64,000 nucleotides of DNA from Actinomadura macra NBRC 14102 (GCF_001552215.1 NZ_BCQT01000031.1:1-64000), one strand, 5' to 3'; shown: positions 41,917 through 50,486, counted from the stretch's first letter. Made by a program: numbers and translations. Notes: generated by a model from the letters alone, not told the origin.

Positions 41917-42484
41917 GCCGGTCTCCTTCTGCTCCGCTGCGGGCGAGCGCTCCTGCCACGCCCGCCTCACCGACGTCGCGCCAGAACGACAGGCACGCCG
42001 CCTCGATCCGGACGCCCAGGACGAGCGGCGCCACTCGCTTCTCCAGGTCCGGGACGATGGCAAGCCGCTCCAGCGTCTTCTGGAACTCCTCCAGCCGCTC
42101 CTGGTGGTAGCGGACCTGCGTCTCGGCGAGCCGCGGCACGGTCGTGTCGTCGCCCAGCTCGCTGAAGAACAGCTTCAGCTCCGCCTCGTTGCGCACCTGG
42201 AAGACCTCGGTGCCGGGATCGCCGAGCCACTCGCGCAGGGCCTCCCGCCCGAGCGGCGTGAGCGAGTACGTCCGGCGTCGCCGCCCCTCGGTCTCCGCCG
42301 ATTCCTCCAGCAGGCCGGCCTCCGCCAGCCTCTTGGGCTCGACGTAGAGCTGGCTGTGCGGGAACGGCCAGAAATAGCCGATCGAGCGCTCGACCGCCCG
42401 CTTGAGCTGGTACGACGAGCTGGGTCCGCGCAGCCCGATCAGCCCGAGAACGAGGTAGGAGCTGGACGAGAGGTTGATCGTCAT
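41822..42484 (-). CDS. PadR-family transcriptional regulator
   Basis: 220 residues from ATG 42484 (227 from ATG 42505). The winged helix is SSSSYLVLGLIGLRGPSSSY, QLKRAVERSIGYFWPFPHSQ, and LYVEPKRLAEAGLLEESAET; a helical C-terminal domain (PRLAETQVRYHQERLEEFQK) is typical of the larger PadR-s2/AphA type. The last about 31 residues (RRRAGAGAGQEPAMPGP) are encoded within hutU in another frame and look random. I prefer 42484 because the operator-like palindrome then lies wholly upstream. The upstream position and overlap suggest that it controls hutU-CoA-transferase-SGNH. Confidence 0.85.
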   Translation of the reverse strand: MTINLSSSSYLVLGLIGLRGPSSSYQLKRAVERSIGYFWPFPHSQLYVEPKRLAEAGLLEESAETEGRRRRTYSLTPLGREALREWLGDPGTEVFQVRNEAELKLFFSELGDDTTVPRLAETQVRYHQERLEEFQKTLERLAIVPDLEKRVAPLVLGVRIEAACLSFWRDVGEAGVAGALARSGAEGDRHGDDGRRRAGAGAGQEPAMPGPAPGDAAEDA

Positions 42485-42496
42485 ATTCCGAACTGT

Positions 42497-42515
42497 ACCA
42501 TCCATTATGGACGGT
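42497..42515. promoter_or_regulatory. 19-bp palindrome at the padR-like start
   Basis: ACCATCCATTATGGACGGT: arms ACC-N-TCCAT and ATGGA-N-GGT around a central T. It overlaps the alternative ATG 42505 and lies 13-31 bp upstream of ATG 42484. A likely autoregulatory operator. Confidence 0.6.
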
Positions 42516-42573
42516 CATGGGACACGGTCCTTCCACGGACGCCTTCCACCGCCGGCGCGCTCTCGGGGTCGTC

Positions 42574-44274
42574 TCAGCTCAGCAGCCGCTGGCGGCCGGC
42601 CCGGCGCTTCATCGGCGCGAGGGCGGTCAGGTCGATCTCGATCAGGTAGGGGCCCGGCCCGGTCACCGAACGGGCGAACGCGCGGTCGAACGCGGCGGCG
42701 CCGGACACCTTCTCGCCGGGCACGCCCATCGCCTCCGCGAGCGCCACGAAGTCGGGCGTGTGCAGGTCCACGTCGTTGCGCGCGCCGTCGAAGGTGGCGG
42801 ACTGCACGTCGCGCAGCACGCCATAACCCCGGTCGTTGAACACGCAGACCGTCACCGGCGCCTGGACCTGGACGAGCGCCGCCAGCTCGCCGATCGACAG
42901 CATGATGCCGCCGTCGCCGTGGACGACCACGGTGCGCTCCCCGCTGCCCACGGCGGCGCCGAGCGCCAGCGGCAGCCCCGGCCCGATCGCGGCGGAGGCC
43001 GGGTGCAGCGACGTGCGCGCCGCCAGGATCGGCAGCAGCCGGTCGCCCCAGGCGTAGGCGGGCACGGTCGAGTCGCGGACGACCACGCCCTCCCGCGGCA
43101 GCGACCGGCGGATGGACTCCACGAGCGCGCGGTGGTCCGGGCCGAGCGCCTCCAGCGAGGTCTCCCGCGTCTCGGCGGCGGCGCGCCGTCCGGCCGCCGT
43201 CCATCCGGGGTCCGCGGCGCTCGTGACGACCCGCGCGTCCAGCGCGCGCAGCGTCTCGCGGGCGTCGCCGTGCAGCGCGATCTCCGGCGGGTACGTCCGC
43301 CCGAACACGCTCGCGTCGGCGTCGGCGTGGATCAGCTTTCCGCCGATCCGCAGCCGCCACTGGTCGGTGGTATACATCTGGAAGCGGGCGCCCACGGCGA
43401 GGACCACGTCGGCCTCCTCGACGATCCCGCGCAGCGGCGGCGTGGTGACCAGCGGGCCGAGGCAGAGCGGGTGGTCCTCGGGCAGGGCGCCGCGTCCCTG
43501 CACGGAGGTGACCACCGGGATCTCCAGCCGGTCGACGAGCCGGCGCAGTTCGGGCCAGGCGCCGGCGCTCAGCACACCGCCCCCGGCCCAGAGCAGCGGA
43601 CGGGCGGCGCCCGCGAGCAGATCGGCCGCGGCGCGGACGCGATCCTCGGGCGGCGCCGGACGCGGGACGGGGACGGGGTCCGGCACCGTCAGGGTCGCGG
43701 GCACCCGGGCGTACTGCAGGTCGATGGGGATCTCCACCGCCGTGGGCCGCGGCGGCCCGGTCCCGGCGGCGCGACCGGCCGCGACGACGGTCTCGCCGGC
43801 GTCCTCGGCGCGGCGCACCGTCCACGCCTCGCGGGTGAGGGTGCGCAGCATCGCGAGCTGCTGCTCCGCCTCGTGCAGGTAGCCCTTGGACCGGCCGTAG
43901 TAGCGGGTCTCGATCTGGCCGGTGAGGAGCAGGACGGGCGAGCCCGCGAACTGCGCCTCGAACAGCCCGCCCATCGTGTTGGCGGTGCCCGGCCCCGTCG
44001 AGGCCAGCGCGACGCCGAGCCGGCCGGTGGCGCGGGCGTAGCCGTCCGCCGCGTGTACCGCCGCCTGCTCGTGCCGCACGTTGACGACGGTGATGCCCCC
44101 GAGGCGGCGGATCGCGTCGAGGATCGGCAGGTTGTGCACGCTGGCGATGCCGAAGACGTGCTCGACGCCGAGGGCCCGCAGCGCCTCGGCGACCAGGTCG
44201 CCGCCGGTCCGTCCACTCTCGCCGCCGGGGCCGGTGTCGTGGCCGCGAGCGGTGTCGTCGCTCCGGGCGGTCAT
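42574..44274 (-). CDS. Thiamine-pyrophosphate-dependent enzyme (acetolactate synthase/benzoylformate decarboxylase-like)
   Basis: 566 residues. The N-terminal PYR domain has the activating Glu69 (VNVRHEQAAVHAADGYARAT) and LASTGPGTANTMGGLFEAQF. The central domain follows (PLLWAGGGVLSAGAWPEL), and the C-terminal PP domain has the HGDGGIMLSIGELAALVQ ... VFNDRGYGVL TPP-binding motif. FAD-binding cannot be confirmed. The reaction is a 2-oxo acid decarboxylation or carboligation. ATG 44274 overlaps the aldehyde dehydrogenase stop (ATGA). With the dehydrogenase it would turn a 2-oxo acid to aldehyde and then to acid. Confidence 0.88.
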   Translation of the reverse strand: MTARSDDTARGHDTGPGGESGRTGGDLVAEALRALGVEHVFGIASVHNLPILDAIRRLGGITVVNVRHEQAAVHAADGYARATGRLGVALASTGPGTANTMGGLFEAQFAGSPVLLLTGQIETRYYGRSKGYLHEAEQQLAMLRTLTREAWTVRRAEDAGETVVAAGRAAGTGPPRPTAVEIPIDLQYARVPATLTVPDPVPVPRPAPPEDRVRAAADLLAGAARPLLWAGGGVLSAGAWPELRRLVDRLEIPVVTSVQGRGALPEDHPLCLGPLVTTPPLRGIVEEADVVLAVGARFQMYTTDQWRLRIGGKLIHADADASVFGRTYPPEIALHGDARETLRALDARVVTSAADPGWTAAGRRAAAETRETSLEALGPDHRALVESIRRSLPREGVVVRDSTVPAYAWGDRLLPILAARTSLHPASAAIGPGLPLALGAAVGSGERTVVVHGDGGIMLSIGELAALVQVQAPVTVCVFNDRGYGVLRDVQSATFDGARNDVDLHTPDFVALAEAMGVPGEKVSGAAAFDRAFARSVTGPGPYLIEIDLTALAPMKRRAGRQRLLS

Positions 44275-45704
44275 CGGGCGGTCGCCGTCCGCCGCTGGAT
44301 CGCCTTCAGCTCGGTGAACTGCGCGATGCCGTGCGCCCCCAGTTCGCGCCCGTACCCGGACTGCTTGTAGCCGCCGAACGGCGCGAGCCCGTTGAACGGC
44401 GCACCGTTGATCTCGATGCTGCCGGCCTCCATCCGCTCGGCGACCCGCAGCGCATGCTCCTCGTCGGCCGACCAGACCGCGCCGGCCAGCCCGTACTGGG
44501 TGCCGTTCGCGATGGAGACCGCCTCGTCCTCGCCGACGTAGGGGATCACCGCGAGGACCGGCCCGAAGACCTCCTGCTGGGCGAGCACGATGCGCGGGTC
44601 GGAGACGGCGAACGCGGCCGGCCCGGTGAAGAACCCGGCCCGCGGCAGTTCCTCCGGCGGGTACGCCCAGATCGTCCGGGCGCCGTCGACGAGCGCGCGT
44701 TCCAGGTGGTCGTTCACGCGGTGCCGCTGGTTCGCGCTGGCCAGCGGCCCGATGTCGGCGTCGGGGTCGCCGGACGGACCGACGCGGTACCCCGACATCG
44801 CGAGGGCCACCAGGCCCTCGGCGTCCGCCATCGCCTCGAAGGGCACCAGCAGCCTGGTCAACGCGGTGCAGGTCTGCCCGGTGTTGATCGACACGGTGCG
44901 CACGCACCGCTCGACAGCCGCCTGGAGGTCGCCGTCCGGGAGCACGATCGCCGCCGATTTGCCCCCGAGCTCCAGCGTCACCCGCTTGATGGACGCGGCG
45001 GCCAGCTCGGCGACCCGGCGCCCGGCGCGGGTCGAGCCGGTCAGCGACACCATCGCGGTGCCGGGATGGCGGGCCATGTACTCCCCGACGTGCAGGCCGT
45101 TGCCGAACAGGAGGTTGAGCGCACCGGGCGGGGCACCCGCCGCGTGTACCGCCTCCGCGAGAACGAACGCGTCCAGCGGGGTGATCTCGCTGGGCTTGAG
45201 CACGACCGGGCAACCCGCGGCGAGAGCCGGGCCGATCTTCGCGGCGGTCTGCAGCAGCGGGAAATTCCACGGGGTCATCGCGGCCACCACACCGACCGGC
45301 TCGCGGAGCACGTCGGAGCCGCCGAGCCGCTCGCTGAAGGCCACGTCTGCGACCGCCCGCGCGGTGTTGCGGAACGTTCCGATCGCGGTCCGCACCTGGT
45401 AGTCGGCACAGTACTTGCGCGGCATCCCCATCTCGCTGGAGATCAGCTCGGCGAGCCCGCCGGCCCGCGCCTCCAACTCGTCCGCGATGCGCCCGAGCAG
45501 TGCCGCACGCTCCCCCGGCGGCATGTCCCGCAGGACGGGCCGGGCGCGGCCGGCGGCCTCGATGGCCGCGTCCATGTCGCCGGTGGACGACTCGCGGACC
45601 GTGGCGACGCACTGCCCGGTCGAGGGGTCGATGACCGCGATGACGTCATCGCCATTGTTCTCGACCCACTGCCCGTCGATGTATGTGTCCGCACGATGGT
45701 CCAT
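44271..45704 (-). CDS. NAD(P)-dependent aldehyde dehydrogenase
   Basis: 477 residues. YIDGQWVENNGDDVIAVIDP start, TPWNFPLLQTAAKIGPALAA, PSEITPLDAF, VTLELGGKSAAIVLPD (Glu) and the catalytic Cys in NTGQTCTALTR near residue 276 are all present, as is PFGGYKQSGYGRELG. The enzyme oxidises an aldehyde to the acid. ATG 45704 has GGAG 5 bases upstream; the in-frame extension to 45842 is ruled out by that and by the element at 45774-45820. Confidence 0.93.
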   Translation of the reverse strand: MDHRADTYIDGQWVENNGDDVIAVIDPSTGQCVATVRESSTGDMDAAIEAAGRARPVLRDMPPGERAALLGRIADELEARAGGLAELISSEMGMPRKYCADYQVRTAIGTFRNTARAVADVAFSERLGGSDVLREPVGVVAAMTPWNFPLLQTAAKIGPALAAGCPVVLKPSEITPLDAFVLAEAVHAAGAPPGALNLLFGNGLHVGEYMARHPGTAMVSLTGSTRAGRRVAELAAASIKRVTLELGGKSAAIVLPDGDLQAAVERCVRTVSINTGQTCTALTRLLVPFEAMADAEGLVALAMSGYRVGPSGDPDADIGPLASANQRHRVNDHLERALVDGARTIWAYPPEELPRAGFFTGPAAFAVSDPRIVLAQQEVFGPVLAVIPYVGEDEAVSIANGTQYGLAGAVWSADEEHALRVAERMEAGSIEINGAPFNGLAPFGGYKQSGYGRELGAHGIAQFTELKAIQRRTATAR

Positions 45705-45773
45705 GTCGCTCCGCTCACCAGTCCTGGGCGATGGGATTCGAAGCCTAGGATCAACCGGCGAATACCTGATCGG

Positions 45774-45820
45774 CCTGTGCCACCAAAGAATCCGGGCGGC
45801 CATTATGGGCACGGCACAGG
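45774..45820. promoter_or_regulatory. Shared promoter element, copy B, with flanking half-sites (aldehyde dehydrogenase promoter)
   Basis: CCTGTGC at 45774-45780 and GCACAGG at 45814-45820 form an inverted pair around the block ACCAAAGAAT...TATGGG (from 45782). That block matches 37862-37900 at 29 of 39 positions, ungapped. It lies 70-116 bp upstream of ATG 45704 and 55 bp beyond the CdaR-type regulator gene. Confidence 0.6.
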
Positions 45821-45874
45821 ACGTTCGGCATTGAGCCGCCACGGGTCAGCCGAACACTGGTCAGCCAACTCCGG

Positions 45875-47134
45875 TCAGGCGAACAACCGCGCCCGCAGAT
45901 CCGTGCGCGCCTCTTCCCTGTCCCGGCGCATCTGAATCGCGTCGTAGGCCATCAGCGCGACATTGAGGTCGCCGATGTCGGTGATGCGGCGCATATCGCG
46001 TCCGGTCAGCGTGGCGATCTGCCGCAGCCGGTAGGCGACCGTGTTGGGATGGACGACGAGTTCCTCCGCGGTCCGCTGCAGCGCCATATCGCAGGCGATG
46101 TAGACGCGCAGGGTGTCGAGCAGGTGCGGTTTCTCGACCAGCTGCCCGATCCGGGTCTCGATGAGCCGTTTCGACACCCACCGGTTGTGCGCCAGCAGAA
46201 CCTCCAGGATGACGTCGGTGCACTGGGTGACCTGCCCGCGCTGGTCGCGGTAGATGCTGATCTCCAGCGCCGACAGTGCCTGCCGGCAGCTGTGGCCGGC
46301 GGCGGGCAGGGACCCGCCCGGCTCCCCCGCCGACACGAACAGCGCCCGGCCCGGCTCGTCGTCCAGCATCCGGGTGAGCAGGTCGACCAGGCCGGGTCCC
46401 TCGCGGTCGATGGGCACCAGCGCCAGCAGCAGGCCACGGCGCTCGCGGATGAGGATCTCGCGGCGCGGGTCGTGCCGCCACAGCACCTCCATGATCCGCC
46501 GCCGGGCCCGCATCCACTGCTGCGCGGTCGGCGCCGGGTCGTGGTAGGCGGCGACGGCACGGAACCGCTGGTGGGGGTTGATGTTGAGCATCCGGGCCTG
46601 GTCGTTGACGGTGCTGGCGTCGACGGCGGGCCCCGCGATCAGGCAGCTGAGCAGGTCGGTGCCCACCCGCGCCTGCCAGCCGGCGAGCTCGTTGTAGGTG
46701 CTGGTGAACGACTCCAGCTCGCGGGTGCAGAGCACGTCGAACAGTTCGGCGAGCCTGCCGAGCACCGCGCGGATCTCGTCCATCCCGGCGGCGGCGTGGC
46801 CGAGCACGTGGTCGGCCACGACCCGTTCCAGCAGCCGCAGCCACTCGACCGCCTCGGCGACGGGTCTGCCCTGGAGGGCGACGCGGGCGCCGCGGCCGGC
46901 GGGCAGGTCGGCGCCCGTCCCGCGGTCGGCGAGGCCGTCGGCGCACAGGCCGATGACGCGGACCGCCATGTCGAACGCCTCGACCGGCGCCTGCCGGTCT
47001 ACCGAACCCGATTCTGTGGACGTGACGTACTGGCGGACGAACTCGTTGGCGAGCGTGGTCGACGCGGATTCCAGGTCGCGGGCCACGGCTGTCATGTGGT
47101 CGGAGATGGTGGCGGACGTATCGGATGGTGCCAT
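45875..47134 (-). CDS. CdaR/PucR-type transcriptional regulator
   Basis: 419 residues. The N-terminal half (about 10-180) is helical, with no known ligand domain recognised. The middle is a degenerate GGDEF-like region (RFRAVAAYHDPAPTAQQWMR), and the C-terminal HTH is LAHNRWVSKRLIETRIGQLV and TLRVYIACDMALQRTAEELV with VHPNTVAYRLRQIATLTGRD. ATG 47134 has GGAGG 6-7 bases upstream; a start at 47206 would cross it. It sits between the aldehyde dehydrogenase operon and the divergent ABC-transporter operon, the expected place for a pathway-specific regulator. Confidence 0.88.
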   Translation of the reverse strand: MAPSDTSATISDHMTAVARDLESASTTLANEFVRQYVTSTESGSVDRQAPVEAFDMAVRVIGLCADGLADRGTGADLPAGRGARVALQGRPVAEAVEWLRLLERVVADHVLGHAAAGMDEIRAVLGRLAELFDVLCTRELESFTSTYNELAGWQARVGTDLLSCLIAGPAVDASTVNDQARMLNINPHQRFRAVAAYHDPAPTAQQWMRARRRIMEVLWRHDPRREILIRERRGLLLALVPIDREGPGLVDLLTRMLDDEPGRALFVSAGEPGGSLPAAGHSCRQALSALEISIYRDQRGQVTQCTDVILEVLLAHNRWVSKRLIETRIGQLVEKPHLLDTLRVYIACDMALQRTAEELVVHPNTVAYRLRQIATLTGRDMRRITDIGDLNVALMAYDAIQMRRDREEARTDLRARLFA

Positions 47135-47280
47135 GATCACCCTCCAGAAGGCCGGGTCGTGGAGAACTGCATCACCCTCCGGACCCAGGTCGTGGACATG
47201 TACCACGCGATGTCATCCCACGTCAACGGCGTGTGAGGGGACGCGGGTCGCGGCGGGCACCGGGCCGTTCCGGCGAACTG

Positions 47281-47295
47281 TGTGCCCGGCACAGG
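47281..47295. promoter_or_regulatory. Palindromic site with the GCACAGG half-site
   Basis: TGTGCC-C-GGCACA is a perfect 13-bp palindrome, extended on the right to CGGCACAGG, the same 9-mer as at 45812-45820. Candidate binding site for the adjacent CdaR/PucR-type regulator. Confidence 0.5.
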
Positions 47296-47431
47296 GGGCC
47301 CCAGGGAGTTTTGTGATCGGGCCCTCATGACATTGAGCACGCCTAAACGTTGACTGTGTCGACATGCGGCGTGGGCCCTCCCGGCCCCGATGGAACCGCG
47401 TGTCGCCCGTTCCGAGTGGACGGAGGAACGG

Positions 47432-47491
47432 GTGCACGGAAGAACAGTGCTCGGAAGAACAGTGCACGCAGAGCAGGGCACGCAAGAGCAG
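47432..47491. repeat. Four 15-bp tandem repeats before the ABC permease gene
   Basis: Units GTGCACGGAAGAACA, GTGCTCGGAAGAACA, GTGCACGCAGAGCAG and GGCACGCAAGAGCAG run head to tail and end 13 bp before ATG 47505. The first two differ at one position; the last two are more diverged. They make up most of the 5' untranslated leader. Confidence 0.75.
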
Positions 47492-47504
47492 GGGACGGTG
47501 AGCC

Positions 47505-48404
47505 ATGACAGCGCGTACCACCGTCACGAGACGGCCCCCGGGCGGTGATCTCCGCCCGGAGAAGGTCGCGCCGAGAAGGCGCACCCGGCGTCCGGACTTC
47601 GTGACGATGGCGCTCGGGCTGCCGGTCGCCTTCATGGCGATCGTCTATGCCTACCCGGTCGGCGCGATGCTGCTGAAAAGCATCACCGAGCCCAAACCCG
47701 GCTTTGGAAATTTCACCAGGGCGGCCACCGACGGCGCGATCTGGGAAGTGCTGTGGATAACCGTTCGGCTGTCCTTGGAGGTGGCCGTCCTCACCGTTGT
47801 CCTCGGCTTTCCGGTGGCCTATTTCCTGGCCCGAACCTCACCACGCCGGGCACGTTTCCTGGCCCTTCTCGTCGTCATCCCGTTCTGGACGAGCATTCTC
47901 GTGCGGTCGTTCTCCTGGATCGTGCTGCTCGGCGACAATGGGCTGGTGACGCGGCTGCTGGAGCCGCTGACCGGGAACTCGCAAGGGCTGCTCTACAGCG
48001 AGAGCGCGGTGGTCATCGCGATGACGCACATCCTGCTGCCCTTCCCCATCCTCATCATCAAGGGGACGCTGGATCAGATCGACGCCTCGCTGCCCCGGGC
48101 GGCGCGGTCCCTGGGGGCCGGGCCGCTGCGCGCGTTCGCGCTGGTCTACCTGCCGCTGGCCGTACCGGCGATCGTCAGCAGCGGCATGCTCGTCTTCATC
48201 ATCGGGCTCGGCTTCTACGTCACGCCCGCGCTGGTCGGGGGCCCGAAGCAGAGCACGATCGCCGTGGTCATCGCCCAGAGCGTCCAGGTGAACTTCGACT
48301 GGGGGCTGGCGGCGACGCTGGCGACGATGCTCCTGCTGCTGGCGACCGCGCTGACGCTGATCGTGCGGAAGCTGACCAAGGTGAAGGGGCTGGTGTCGCT
48401 GTGA
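47505..48404 (+). CDS. ABC transporter permease, PotB-like
   Basis: 299 residues, six helices. Typical of the spermidine/putrescine-type importer permeases: VVIPFWTSILVRSFSWIVLL and the EAA loop ARSLGAGPLRAFALVYLPLA, with VIAQSVQVNFDWGLAATLAT near the end. The N-terminal 30 residues are basic and cytoplasmic. A ribosome site is GGGGACGGTGAGCC. It overlaps the second permease by GTGA. The substrate need not be a polyamine; catabolic genes in the same run suggest an organic acid or amine. Confidence 0.9.
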   Translation: MTARTTVTRRPPGGDLRPEKVAPRRRTRRPDFVTMALGLPVAFMAIVYAYPVGAMLLKSITEPKPGFGNFTRAATDGAIWEVLWITVRLSLEVAVLTVVLGFPVAYFLARTSPRRARFLALLVVIPFWTSILVRSFSWIVLLGDNGLVTRLLEPLTGNSQGLLYSESAVVIAMTHILLPFPILIIKGTLDQIDASLPRAARSLGAGPLRAFALVYLPLAVPAIVSSGMLVFIIGLGFYVTPALVGGPKQSTIAVVIAQSVQVNFDWGLAATLATMLLLLATALTLIVRKLTKVKGLVSL

Positions 48405-49288
48405 GCGCGACGGACGTGGGCGCGGTCGGCGCGCCGGCGCGGGCCCGTCCGGCGCCCCCGAGGCGGCGCCGGAAGCGGCTGCCGGCGACACCGATGGAAC
48501 GCGCGCTGCACTGGGCCCTGGTGGGCGTGGTGACGCTGGTCTTCGCGTTCCTCGTGATCCCGATCCTGATCGTGATCCTGGAGTCGTTCAACAGCGCCGA
48601 CTACCTGTCGTTCCCGCCGGAGGGCTGGTCGCTGACCCACTACCGGCGGTTCTTCGCCGACTCGGCGTGGGTGGACGCGACGCTGCTCAGCGCGAGGATC
48701 GCGCTGCTGGCCGCGGCCATCGCGACCGTGGTCGGCACCGTGGCCGCGTGGGGCCTGGCCCGCAGCACCAGCCGGGGCAAGGGGCTGGTCTTCGCGCTGC
48801 TGTACTCACCGCTGGTGATCCCGATCATCGTGCTGGCGATGAGCTACTACTTCACCTTCGCCGACTACCGGCTGATCGGGCAGTGGCAGATGGTCGCGAT
48901 CGCGTACTCGGTGATGGGCATCCCGTACGTCCTGGTGTCGGTGTCGAGCGCCCTCCAGCAGTTCGACCCCGAACTGGAGAACGCGGCACGCACGCTCGGC
49001 GCCGGGCTGCCCCGGACGCTGCTGCAGATCACGTTGCCGTCGCTGACCTCGGCGATCTCGGCCGGCGCGCTGTTCGCCTTCGTGATCGCCTTCGACGAGG
49101 CGGTCATCATCCTCTTCGTGGCCGGCAACGACTCGGTCACCCTCGCGCGCAAGCTGTGGGACAGCGTGCGCTACGACCTCACGCCCACGCTCGCGGTCGC
49201 GGGCACGATCCTCATCGCCGTCTGCGTCGGGCTGTTCGTCCTCTCCGAACTGATCAAGATTCTCCGCGAACGGCGGGAGCGCCGATGA
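48401..49288 (+). CDS. ABC transporter permease, PotC-like
   Basis: 295 residues. GTG 48401 overlaps the preceding stop. Six helices; VFAFLVIPILIVILESFNSA, the EAA loop ARTLGAGLPRTLLQITLPSL, and FVIAFDEAVIILFVAGNDSV are typical of the PotC half of these importers. A Pro/Arg-rich N-terminal about 30 residues precede the first helix. It ends in an ATGA overlap with the ATPase gene. Confidence 0.9.
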   Translation: MSATDVGAVGAPARARPAPPRRRRKRLPATPMERALHWALVGVVTLVFAFLVIPILIVILESFNSADYLSFPPEGWSLTHYRRFFADSAWVDATLLSARIALLAAAIATVVGTVAAWGLARSTSRGKGLVFALLYSPLVIPIIVLAMSYYFTFADYRLIGQWQMVAIAYSVMGIPYVLVSVSSALQQFDPELENAARTLGAGLPRTLLQITLPSLTSAISAGALFAFVIAFDEAVIILFVAGNDSVTLARKLWDSVRYDLTPTLAVAGTILIAVCVGLFVLSELIKILRERRERR

Positions 49289-50445
49289 CCGAGCAAGGAC
49301 GCGCCGGGCTCCGCGCGCCGGTGGCCGACGAGCGGCCGACCGGGCCGGACCCCGACGCCGGGACCGACCAGGTGGTCTTCCAGGGCGTGCACAAGTGGTA
49401 CGGCGACTCGCCGGCCGTGCACGACTTCAACCTCGCCATCCGCAAGGGCGAGTTCGTGACCCTGCTGGGGCCGAGCGGCTCGGGCAAGACCACCAGCCTG
49501 CGCATCCTCGCGGGCCTGGAGTCGGCGACCGCCGGCGAGGTCTTCCTGGCGGGACGCGCGGTCACCGACGAGGTACCGGAGAAGCGCAACATCGGGCTGG
49601 TGTTCCAGAACTACGCGCTCTTCCCGCACATGACCGTTGCGCAGAACATCGCGTTCCCGCTGCGGATGCGCCGGATGAAGAAGCCCGAGGCGCTGCAAGA
49701 GATCGAGCGGGTGCTGACGATGACGCAGCTCACGCCGTTCCGGGACCGCTACCCGCGGCAGCTCTCCGGGGGCCAGCAGCAGCGGGTGGCGCTCGCGCGG
49801 GCGTTCGTGTTCGACCCGAGCGTGCTGCTGATGGACGAGCCGCTCGGCGCCCTCGACCGCAACCTGCGCGACCATATGCGCCTGGAGCTGAAGTCGCTCC
49901 AGCAGCGGATCGGCGCGACCGTCCTGTACGTCACCCACGACCAGGACGAGGCCCTGGCGCTGTCGGACCGGATCGGCGTCATGCACCAGGGCGTCCTCCA
50001 GCAGACCGCGCCGCCGGACGAGCTGTACGAGGAGCCGGTGAACTCGTTCGTCGCGCGGTTCCTCGGCCAGTCGATCTGCCTGCCCGCCACGTGCGTGGAG
50101 AAGGGCCGGCACACCATCGTGGAAGTGGAGGGGATGGCCGGGCGCGTCCTGGTCGACAAGGACAACGACTGCTCGGCGGACGCGAGCGGCGAGTTCATGA
50201 TCCGTCCGGAGCGGCTCCGGATCGGCGCGGACCGTCCGGACGCGGCGGAGCGGAACGCGGTGCGCTGCTCGGTCGTCGCGCAGGTGTATCTCGGCCCCCA
50301 GATCGAGGTGCACCTGCGGACCGACGAGGGCGCCGAGTTGCAGATCATGACGCCGTCCGAGGCCAGGGCCGAGTTCGCGGCGGGCACGTCGCACTGGCTG
50401 AGCTGGACCCCGGGCGACTGCCGCTTCCTCGCCCGGGTGGACTGA
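49285..50445 (+). CDS. ABC transporter ATP-binding protein, PotA-like
   Basis: 386 residues. Walker A GPSGSGKTT (62-70), Q-loop VFQNYALFPHMTV, signature LSGGQQQRVALARA (160-173), Walker B LLMDEPLGALD (181-191) and switch His in YVTHDQDEA. The C-terminal about 110 residues form a TOBE-like regulatory domain (FMIRPERLRIG, VVAQVYLGPQIEVHL). It drives the two permeases; the binding protein is encoded 4.4 kb downstream. Confidence 0.94.
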   Translation: MTEQGRAGLRAPVADERPTGPDPDAGTDQVVFQGVHKWYGDSPAVHDFNLAIRKGEFVTLLGPSGSGKTTSLRILAGLESATAGEVFLAGRAVTDEVPEKRNIGLVFQNYALFPHMTVAQNIAFPLRMRRMKKPEALQEIERVLTMTQLTPFRDRYPRQLSGGQQQRVALARAFVFDPSVLLMDEPLGALDRNLRDHMRLELKSLQQRIGATVLYVTHDQDEALALSDRIGVMHQGVLQQTAPPDELYEEPVNSFVARFLGQSICLPATCVEKGRHTIVEVEGMAGRVLVDKDNDCSADASGEFMIRPERLRIGADRPDAAERNAVRCSVVAQVYLGPQIEVHLRTDEGAELQIMTPSEARAEFAAGTSHWLSWTPGDCRFLARVD

Positions 50446-50486
50446 GACGGCCCACATGAACTGAGACGTCCGCGTGAACTGAGACG
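50441..50486. repeat. Short 3'-end repeat: ACTGAGACG three times
   Basis: ACTGAGACG begins at 50441, 50460 and 50478 (periods 19 and 18). The first copy includes the TGA of the ABC ATPase gene; the third lies in the intergenic region. It looks like duplication of the gene's end. The rest of 50487-50600 shows nothing notable. Confidence 0.55.

Larger units (their letters stand above)
47135..47504. other. Divergent regulatory region between the CdaR-type gene and the ABC transporter
   Basis: 370 bp. It contains the perfect palindrome TGTGCCCGGCACA (47281-47293), with the half-site GGCACAGG that recurs in the aldehyde dehydrogenase promoter; a TTGACT hexamer near 47351; and four 15-bp tandem repeats at 47432-47491 just before the ABC permease start. 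No gene is apparent in it. Confidence 0.55.
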
